Shown here: in pieces, positions 5,595 through 10,579 of the stretch
How positions within the stretch are numbered: position 1 is the first letter of the stretch
How the letters are laid out: each line of letters opens with the position of its first letter
NCBI GenBank assembly: GCA_029858165.1
Contig: JAOUFO010000037.1
Location: forward strand, 1-10,579
Length of the DNA: 10,579 nucleotides
DNA from: Deltaproteobacteria bacterium
GTDB taxonomy: Bacteria; SAR324; JACQKK01
Direction: 5' to 3'
Position numbers and translations under genes: made by a program
The notes under the pieces: model-generated
Databases searched by the model: none
What the model was told of the DNA's origin: nothing
What the model saw: only the letters and a program-made list of their open reading frames with translations

Positions 5595-7661
5595 TCAGGT
5601 TGTGGGTGTGGGGGGCAGAGTAAAACTGAATACGGATCCGCCGCCGGGGTTGGGTTCCACCCACAGGCGGCCTTTGTGGACGGCGATGATTTCATGGCAC
5701 AGAGGCAGCCCCATGCCGGTGCCCGGTTCCCCTGTGGTGCCGGGAGTTGTGGTTTTTACTTCCGGGTTAAACAAATTCGGCAAAAAGGCAGGCTCAATCC
5801 CCACGCCGGTATCCCGCACAGAAAGGGTTTGGTCATCGGGGGAGAAAACCGTGACGGTATCCCCGGGGCGGCAGAATTTGATGGCGTTGGTCACCAGATT
5901 TTGAATCACCTGATACAGCAGGCGTTGGTCCCCGTGCCAGACCAGTCCATCCGCCACCCGGTTTTCCAGCCGAATCCCTTTTTCATCCGCCAGATGCTTC
6001 AACAAAAACACCTCATCCACCATCATCCGCGGGGAAAACGGCATCACCTCCGGGGTGATTTTTCCGGTTTGCAGACGGTTGAGGGTCAGCAGTTCATCCA
6101 CCATCAGCACTACCTGACGTCCACGGGTCAGGATTCCCGCGGCCAGCTCCCGCTGATGGGGGGGCAGGGGGGGGTCCTGGCTTTCCTCCAGGGTTTGGGC
6201 AAACACCAAAATGCTGCTAAAGGGCGAACGCATATCGTGGGCCACCAGACTTACAAATTTGTCTTTCAGGGCGGTGGCTGATTCGGCTTTTTCCCGGGCC
6301 TTTTCGGCCATCAGGTTGACCCGGCGCAGCTCTTTGTTTTCCTGCAACCGTTTGACCGCCAGACTTTCATGGGTCAGAGCGGATTGCAAGGCCGCCTCTT
6401 TTTCCTGACGGATCAGGGTGTAGCGGTCCGCCAGGGCCAGGGAAAACAGAATGATTTCCAGGGCCGATCCCCATTCCAGCCCTCTTAAAGTCAGGGTGTT
6501 GGGGGGCAATTGACCCACATAAGCCAGTACAACCACAACCACCCCCAGCAGTTCGGGCACCTGGGCAATCACAAAATAGCGGGCCGCACGGGCCTTTTGC
6601 AACCAAAACCAGACCGCCACCCCGAAAATCAACAATTGGGTGGGCAAAAGGAACATATCCGTGGCAAACAATCCCACACCCAGACCCAACCCGGCACTTG
6701 CCGCCAAACCGAGGACACCCAACACCTGCCACAGGGTCAGCCAACGGTTCAAACGGGGGGCGTTTTGGGGGATTTCAAAAAACTCGCGGGAAAACTGCAA
6801 CCCCAGAAGAGCAATGGAAAACCCGCTGACCACCAGCACCCATCCCAGGCCCTGGCTTTGGGCGGGGCCGGGGTGGGTCAACAACACCCCATGGCCCGCA
6901 CCTGACATCACCGACCCGCATATCCCGAAGGCCAGAGAATATCCCACATACCACCAGTATTTCCGGTCCCGCAAAAACAGCCCCAAAATCAGGTTGTACA
7001 CCAACATGACCCCGATCAGCCCCATATAGGCCCCGCTGGTCATGGCTCTCAGGGTCAAATCCCCATGCAGGGTCGTGGGATCCACCAGCCGGGGAATCAA
7101 AAGCAAGGCAAAAACTGATTGCACCCGCAAATACACCTGAAGGGGTTTGCCGGGGGGGAGTTCCAGGGGGAACACAGCCCGGTCATCAGGATAAGCCCTC
7201 CGGTTTCTGGGGACATCCATGCCCGTGTGTTGGGTTTTCATCACCCGGTCCCCATCCAGCAGGTACACCTGGGCCTGGGCCATCCATACGGTTCCGGTGT
7301 CCAGCAACAGGGTTCCCGCTCCTTCAGATGGCCTCAGATTCCAGCGAAACCAATGGACCGTGTTTTTTTCTCCGCCCAGGTTCAGGGTATCGGCGTTGTT
7401 GGTTTGCCACAACACACCGCGGCTGGGGTGGCGCACCTCTTCCAGGGTCAGCTTTCCGGTGGGGTCCGCCAGATATTGGGTCTGGCCGCCCAGGGGCCAA
7501 TGGGACCGGCCATCCTTTGAGGCTGCCGGAATGACATAAGGAGATTGAAAGGACGGGGTCAAACCGGTGGGGGGGGCCGCCCAGGCAGGGAAAACAACGG
7601 CGGTGAATCCCCCCAGGACCAACGCCCATGGGATGATCTGTTTCAATGGGAGAGCATTCAT
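5595..7661 (-). CDS. 7TMR-DISM sensor histidine kinase
   Basis: 688-residue inner-membrane kinase, first gene of a three-gene operon. From the ATG at 7661 it has a signal peptide (cleavage likely after A28 in AWA-APP) and a periplasmic beta-sandwich of the 7TMR-DISM extracellular type (~55-195, with WFRWNLRP and VYLLDGD), which in this family is thought to bind small ligands such as carbohydrates. A seven-helix domain follows (~208-413, with VYNLILGLFLRDRKYWWYVGYSLAF typical of 7TMR-DISM), then a coiled coil (~414-466). The HisKA domain carries H475 in SLVAHDMRSPFSS. The HATPase_c domain has N588 and N592 in QNLVTNAIKF, DTGVGI (617-622) and GTGMGL (647-652). All catalytic motifs are intact and no receiver is fused. 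The frame is open to a TTG at 7757, but the 32 extra residues would precede a good signal peptide, so I reject that start. A TATCAT (complement of 7702-7707) could be its -10; no good -35 is seen. No response regulator is adjacent. Confidence 0.92.
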   Translation of the reverse strand: MNALPLKQIIPWALVLGGFTAVVFPAWAAPPTGLTPSFQSPYVIPAASKDGRSHWPLGGQTQYLADPTGKLTLEEVRHPSRGVLWQTNNADTLNLGGEKNTVHWFRWNLRPSEGAGTLLLDTGTVWMAQAQVYLLDGDRVMKTQHTGMDVPRNRRAYPDDRAVFPLELPPGKPLQVYLRVQSVFALLLIPRLVDPTTLHGDLTLRAMTSGAYMGLIGVMLVYNLILGLFLRDRKYWWYVGYSLAFGICGSVMSGAGHGVLLTHPGPAQSQGLGWVLVVSGFSIALLGLQFSREFFEIPQNAPRLNRWLTLWQVLGVLGLAASAGLGLGVGLFATDMFLLPTQLLIFGVAVWFWLQKARAARYFVIAQVPELLGVVVVVLAYVGQLPPNTLTLRGLEWGSALEIILFSLALADRYTLIRQEKEAALQSALTHESLAVKRLQENKELRRVNLMAEKAREKAESATALKDKFVSLVAHDMRSPFSSILVFAQTLEESQDPPLPPHQRELAAGILTRGRQVVLMVDELLTLNRLQTGKITPEVMPFSPRMMVDEVFLLKHLADEKGIRLENRVADGLVWHGDQRLLYQVIQNLVTNAIKFCRPGDTVTVFSPDDQTLSVRDTGVGIEPAFLPNLFNPEVKTTTPGTTGEPGTGMGLPLCHEIIAVHKGRLWVEPNPGGGSVFSFTLPPTPTT

Positions 7662-7849
7662 GGGGCAAATGGCTAGGATATGGAAGGAAAAATCCCTGAG
7701 AATGATACCACCTATATCCCAATCCAAATGGAATGAATAGAAAATTTCGGAGACCAAAACCGGAAAGCGGCCCGCAGCCGGATGCCCTTTGGGGATGGAG
7801 GGTTAAAACCGCCTGACCTGCACCCGAAAGGCAGCCGACTCCGCAAAAA

Positions 7850-7880
7850 AAAAGGAGGGCCTTTGGATGGCCCTCCTTTT
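7850..7880 (-). terminator. Intrinsic terminator of the helicase gene
   Basis: A perfect 12-base stem, AAAAGGAGGGCC (7850-7861) with GGCCCTCCTTTT (7869-7880), encloses a 7-base loop. Read leftward from the helicase gene it is followed by a long T run (complement of the A9 at 7845-7853), a textbook rho-independent terminator 67 bases after the helicase stop. It separates the helicase from the kinase operon. Because T's also follow the stem on the plus strand, it could work in both directions. Confidence 0.92.
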
Positions 7881-7947
7881 ATAAAATGGAGTCTGGAATG
7901 ATATTTTTTTCCGCAGCCAGGTGTACCCCGGATGGGGATTGTCGGGA

Positions 7948-9312
7948 TTAAAGCCCCCGGCCTCCCCGGCTGGCGCCGGAAAACCGGCGGTTGCCGCCCC
8001 CCTGGGGGGTGCGTTTGCCTGAGGCGAATCCACGCTCGCCGGTCCCGTCATGGCGGCGGGGGCCGTGGTTGCGGGAGGGGTGGTCCTCCCCCTGGCGGAC
8101 AGGGGGGCGGGTGGCACGCTCCCACACCAGTCCGGGTACTTCCAGGCGGGTCAGCCGGTGGCCGGTAAACCGTTCAATGGCTCCCAGTTTGGACCGGTCC
8201 TGGGGGCCCACCAAAGATATGGCGGTGCCGGTGGCGCCGTTGCGCCCGGTGCGCCCGATGCGGTGGACGTAGTCTTCCGCCACCTGGGGCAAATCAAAAT
8301 TGATAACATGGCTGACCCCCTGGATGTCTATCCCCCGTGCGGCCACATCGGTGGCCACCAGCAATTGCACCTTGCCGGAGCGCAGAGAATCCACCGTGCG
8401 CTGGCGGGCGTTTTGGCGCATGTTGCCGTGCAACGGCGCGGCTTTGAGGCCCATGATTTCCAGCTTTTTGGAGAGTTTGTCGGCCCCCCGTTTGGTGGAG
8501 GTGAAAATAATCCCCTGGGTCAGGGTGGCATCCTGCAACAGATGGGTCAGCATGGCGTGTTTATGCTCGGGACCTTCCACCATGTGCAAACGCTGCTCAA
8601 TGGCCAGATGGCGGTCCTTGGATTGGGCCAACTGGATGCGCACCGGGTTTTTCAACAACTCCTTGGCGATGATTCCCACCGATCCTTCCAGGGTGGCGGA
8701 AAACAAAAGGGTCTGCCGGTCGGCGGGCAGGGCGGCGGCGATTTTTTTCACCGGCTTCACAAACCCCATGTCCAGCATCCGGTCGGCTTCATCCAACACC
8801 AGGATTTCCAGCCGGGAAAAATCCACCAGCCCCCGCTCCAGGTGGTCTATCAACCGCCCGGGGGTGGCCACCAACACATCCACGGTTCCCCGCAACAGCC
8901 GCTCCTGGGGGGCATAAGCCACCCCGCCCACGATGGAACCGATTTTGATTCGGGAGGGACGGCCCAATTGTTGGGTTACTTTTTCCACCTGGCCCGCCAG
9001 TTCGCGGGTGGGGGTCAGCACCAGGATCCTGGGGCCGCGGCCCCCTTTTTTCCAGGGGGTCAGCAATTTTTGGAGGGCGGGCACCACAAAGGCCGCCGTT
9101 TTTCCGGTTCCGGTTTGGGCCGATGCCATCAGGTCCAGCCCTTTCAAAGCCTCCGGGATGGCCTTGGCCTGGATTTCGGTGGGGGTGTGGAATCCATTTT
9201 CGGTCAACCCGGCCAAAACAGGCTGGCCCAGGTGAAACTGTGTAAAACTGTTGACGGCGGATTTGGTGCCGGTGGTGTCGTGGATGACGGTGTCGTTTTG
9301 AAGTTCTTGCAA
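7948..9312 (-). CDS. DEAD-box ATP-dependent RNA helicase, RhlE-like
   Basis: 454-residue cytoplasmic RNA helicase that uses ATP to unwind short RNA duplexes, likely in ribosome assembly or RNA turnover. Motifs are complete and in order: Q motif (F25 upstream, then G40-F...PTEIQ), I AQTGTGKT (65-72), Ia PTRELA (101-106), Ib TPGRL (150-154), II DEAD (174-177) followed by RMLDMGF, III SAT (205-207), IV IIFTSTK, V VATDVAARGIDI (319-330) and VI HRIGRTGR (350-357). The DRMLDMGF and VDVLVATPGRL wording fits the RhlE group; DeaD or SrmB are less likely because no DbpA-like RNA-binding domain follows. The basic Gly/Arg-rich tail (~400-454, with SRGGRGL) should bind RNA loosely. The start is TTG at 9312, fixed by GAGGAG 8 bases upstream. 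The gene is followed by an intrinsic terminator and preceded by a long leader. Confidence 0.95.
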   Translation of the reverse strand: MQELQNDTVIHDTTGTKSAVNSFTQFHLGQPVLAGLTENGFHTPTEIQAKAIPEALKGLDLMASAQTGTGKTAAFVVPALQKLLTPWKKGGRGPRILVLTPTRELAGQVEKVTQQLGRPSRIKIGSIVGGVAYAPQERLLRGTVDVLVATPGRLIDHLERGLVDFSRLEILVLDEADRMLDMGFVKPVKKIAAALPADRQTLLFSATLEGSVGIIAKELLKNPVRIQLAQSKDRHLAIEQRLHMVEGPEHKHAMLTHLLQDATLTQGIIFTSTKRGADKLSKKLEIMGLKAAPLHGNMRQNARQRTVDSLRSGKVQLLVATDVAARGIDIQGVSHVINFDLPQVAEDYVHRIGRTGRNGATGTAISLVGPQDRSKLGAIERFTGHRLTRLEVPGLVWERATRPPVRQGEDHPSRNHGPRRHDGTGERGFASGKRTPQGGGNRRFSGASRGGRGL

Positions 9313-9320
9313 GGGTTAGT

Positions 9321-9326
9321 CTCCTC
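9321..9326 (-). promoter_or_regulatory. Ribosome binding site that fixes the helicase TTG start
   Basis: GAGGAG (complement of 9321-9326) stands 8 bases before TTG at 9312. No ATG or GTG lies in frame before the conserved Q-motif region, so this site decides the start. A TTG with a strong ribosome site suggests tuned translation. Confidence 0.75.
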
Positions 9327-9515
9327 ACCCACTGCGCACCAGCGGATAAAAGGGTGTGAACCTGTGTTTTTAAAGGGGCAGTTTCCGTTGTGCGGGGAAT
9401 AACCGCCAGGTTCCAGTGCCGATCCTTGTGGCGGAAAGCCCAAGGGCGGGTTGTCACGGACCAGAACGCAGGCGTTGAATAATCGCAGGTGAGGTCGGGG
9501 ACAATCTGAACCCCT

Positions 9516-9544
9516 ATTGTAAGGCTCTCAATATCAAATAGCCA
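9516..9544 (-). promoter_or_regulatory. Candidate promoter of the helicase gene
   Basis: Read leftward: -35 TGGCTA (complement of 9539-9544, 3 of 6 matches), a 17-base spacer, and -10 TACAAT (complement of 9516-9521, 5 of 6). The start would be near 9509, about 200 bases before the TTG codon. Confidence 0.4.
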
Positions 9545-9600
9545 GCACCAAATGAAACCATTCAATCATTGTGGGTCCCCGCCCCATCCTGATTTAATGT

Positions 9601-9631
9601 TTGACACCAGTCCCGGACTGTTTGCTACAAT
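9601..9631 (+). promoter_or_regulatory. Promoter of the exported-protein operon
   Basis: A perfect -35 TTGACA (9601-9606) and a strong -10 TACAAT (9626-9631) are separated by 19 bases, two more than ideal. The long spacer is of the kind used by MerR-type activators that retwist metal-responsive promoters, although no clear operator dyad is seen in it. Transcription would begin near 9638, some 57 bases before the first gene. Confidence 0.55.
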
Positions 9632-9694
9632 GGATGGACCCCCAAACCAAACCGGGGGCGGAACACAGACCACCCATCGGGGACCGAGGGCTTG

Positions 9695-10135
9695 ATGAAA
9701 TTCGCCGCCAAACAACCTTTTCAGCAACATTCGCGATTGTCCCGCTGGGTGGGCATTTTGCTGGCGGCAGGGTGGCTGACCCTGGCGGTCAACCCGTGTC
9801 TGGATTCAGCGGCCCCGGGTTTGGGCGGCCTGTCTTCGGTCCTGCAAGCCGCCCCGGTCCATGGGGGGATGCCGATGTCCACTCATTCTCACCCCACCCG
9901 CCCCCCGTGCGGGGCGGACAGTTGTCTGGACGGGGGAGTTTTGGCTGTGGGGGGCGAAATGCTCTCCCCTGGAATCCAACGGGTGGTCTACATTCCGCTT
10001 CCGGCGGTGCAACACCCGGCGGACAGTCCTTCTCTTGGGGGGGTGTTTGCGGACCTCCCCGCGGTTGATTTTCCCCAGGAGAATCCATTCGCTCTGCCCC
10101 ACCCCACCCTGATGCACCACGCCCTGTTGATTTAA
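9695..10135 (+). CDS. Small exported protein with Cys, His and Met residues, function unknown
   Basis: 146 residues. The N-terminus has a basic stretch and a hydrophobic helix (~18-33), a signal peptide or anchor; cleavage would fall somewhere around 39-53. I start it at ATG 9695, with GAGGG 4 bases upstream; the in-frame TTG directly before it is less likely. The mature part has C72 and C77 (P-C-G-A-D-S-C), a short segment with several possible metal ligands (PVHGGMPMSTHSHP, ~55-67), C35 near the signal region, and a terminal LMHHALLI. These suggest metal binding or a disulphide in the periplasm but prove neither. Small proteins of this kind lead some heavy-metal RND efflux operons, which would fit the exported protein that follows; this is inference. 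I do not recognise a family. A longer overlapping frame starting at 9601 has no signal peptide or ribosome site and is taken as a shadow. Confidence 0.65.
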   Translation: MKFAAKQPFQQHSRLSRWVGILLAAGWLTLAVNPCLDSAAPGLGGLSSVLQAAPVHGGMPMSTHSHPTRPPCGADSCLDGGVLAVGGEMLSPGIQRVVYIPLPAVQHPADSPSLGGVFADLPAVDFPQENPFALPHPTLMHHALLI

Positions 10136-10155
10136 TTCCCCTTGTTTTTGCGAGC

Positions 10156-10208
10156 GGCCTTTGTAAAGGCCCCAACCGGCTGGATCGGCCCTGATGGGGC
10201 GGACCGCC
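10156..10208 (+). promoter_or_regulatory. Two palindromes between the two exported-protein genes
   Basis: In the 102-base gap, GGCCTTTGTAAAGGCC (10156-10171) is a perfect inverted repeat apart from its two central bases, and GGCGG-A-CCGCC (10198-10208) is a second one. No T-run follows either, so full termination is unlikely. They could be operator sites, or stem-loops that stabilise or separate parts of an operon transcript. Confidence 0.35.
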
Positions 10209-10223
10209 TTTGGCAAATCAAGC

Positions 10224-10229
10224 GAGGAG
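10224..10229 (+). promoter_or_regulatory. Ribosome binding site for the last gene
   Basis: GAGGAG lies 8 bases before the GTG at 10238. It is the main evidence that the open frame running off the window end is a real gene. Confidence 0.75.
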
Positions 10230-10237
10230 TTCTTTCA

Positions 10238-10579
10238 GTGAACCGTTTATGGAATAACCATTCAAGAGCCGCCCAGGCACAAAAACCGCCTCCCGCGAAA
10301 GGATTCTTTTTGCCGGGGGTTGTTGGATGGGTTTTGGTTTGGGGGTTGCTGGGGTTGGGGCCGGTGTGGATGGCCGCCTCATCACCGGCCCTGGCAGGCC
10401 CCCCCGCAACACCGGCCGGGCCGGGTTCGTCCCCTTCCGGGGCGGCTTCCGGGCAAACCCCTGAAGGGCAGGTGTCCGACGGGGCGGCCGCCGGTGGAGA
10501 TTCCGCCGTACCCGCTCCTGTAACCCCTTCCGGGGCCGATGGAACCGCCCCCCAACCGCCCCCCGGCCCCACACCGGAA
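10238..10579 (+). CDS. Exported Pro/Gly/Ala-rich protein, N-terminal part (partial at window end)
   Basis: The frame from GTG 10238 stays open for 114 codons to the window edge, so the gene is cut. The predicted N-terminus is MNRLWNNHSR, then a hydrophobic helix (~23-46, FFLPGVVGWVLVWGLLGLG) and a likely signal-peptidase site after ALA at ~53 (SSPALA-GPP). The next ~60 residues are almost only Gly, Pro, Ala, Ser and Thr with a few acidic residues, a flexible low-complexity linker as often found before the folded domain of periplasmic or outer-membrane proteins. The start is set by GAGGAG 8 bases upstream. It follows the small exported protein by 102 bases and is probably in the same operon. 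An outer-membrane factor or periplasmic adaptor of an efflux pump is one possibility, but no folded domain is visible. Confidence 0.7.
   Translation, partial: MNRLWNNHSRAAQAQKPPPAKGFFLPGVVGWVLVWGLLGLGPVWMAASSPALAGPPATPAGPGSSPSGAASGQTPEGQVSDGAAAGGDSAVPAPVTPSGADGTAPQPPPGPTPE

Larger units (their letters stand above)
9313..9694. other. Intergenic region between divergent helicase and exported-protein genes
   Basis: About 380 bases with a leftward promoter candidate near 9516-9544 and a rightward one at 9601-9631. If the leftward promoter is real, the helicase mRNA has a leader of roughly 200 bases. I see no gene in it; the open frames here continue out-of-frame shadows of the helicase. I did not find a single dominant hairpin in the leader. 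Confidence 0.5.

Noticed and set aside
5676..6281. A 201-codon plus-strand open frame
   Set aside because: It is antisense to the HisKA and ATPase domains of the kinase.
8050..9402. A 450-codon open frame on the plus strand opposite the helicase
   Set aside because: It lies antisense to a complete DEAD-box helicase gene; its translation is rich in Gly, His, Gln and Pro with no domain, as expected from the complement of a GC-rich gene.
9601..10068. A 155-codon frame overlapping the small exported protein
   Set aside because: It starts on the -35 box of the promoter, has no ribosome site or signal peptide, and is Gly/Pro-rich shadow sequence.

Overview
The window looks like an ordinary chromosomal stretch of a GC-rich Gram-negative bacterium. 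The signs are several signal peptides, a periplasmic-sensing 7TMR-DISM histidine kinase, and tRNA genes without an encoded CCA. The missing CCA argues against an enteric-type gammaproteobacterium. A less-studied proteobacterial lineage (for example Magnetococcales or relatives) is possible, but that is a guess from gene style only. Short G/C homopolymers of 7-9 bases are common throughout, inside and outside genes.

Layout. 1-461 (+) is the 3' end of proB, with its PUA domain. 497-1240 (-) converges on it and encodes a protein with two tandem Xre-type helix-turn-helix domains. 1241-1829 is a long intergenic stretch with an imperfect inverted repeat and a set of competing hairpins. 1830-3050 (+) encodes a response regulator fused to an RsbU/SpoIIE-type PP2C phosphatase. 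3059-3378 (+) holds a promoter, tRNA-Glu(UUC), a 125-base spacer with two strong hairpins, and tRNA-Lys(UUU).

7661-3383 (-) is a tight three-gene operon: a 7TMR-DISM hybrid-free histidine kinase, a four-helix DUF350 membrane protein, and a membrane-anchored transglutaminase-like protein with an intact Cys-His-Glu set. Gaps are 17 and 5 bases. Its last stop codon lies 4 bases from the end of the convergent tRNA-Lys gene. 7948-9312 (-) is an RhlE-type DEAD-box RNA helicase with a TTG start, an RGG-like tail, a clear intrinsic terminator downstream and a long leader. 9601-10579 (+) has its own promoter and two exported proteins: a 146-residue Cys/His/Met-containing protein, and the first 114 residues of a larger Pro/Gly/Ala-rich exported protein cut by the window end.

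How the genes may work together. The kinase operon probably senses an envelope signal; the DUF350 and transglutaminase-like proteins would act in the membrane and periplasm. The kinase has no linked response regulator, so the nearby response regulator-phosphatase is a possible but unproven partner. The last two genes look like the start of an export or envelope operon. Nothing here is a defence island, CRISPR array or recognisable mobile element. The least-explained items are the kinase-DUF350-transglutaminase operon, the duplicated-HTH regulator with two G9 tracts, the inter-tRNA hairpins, and the small exported protein.
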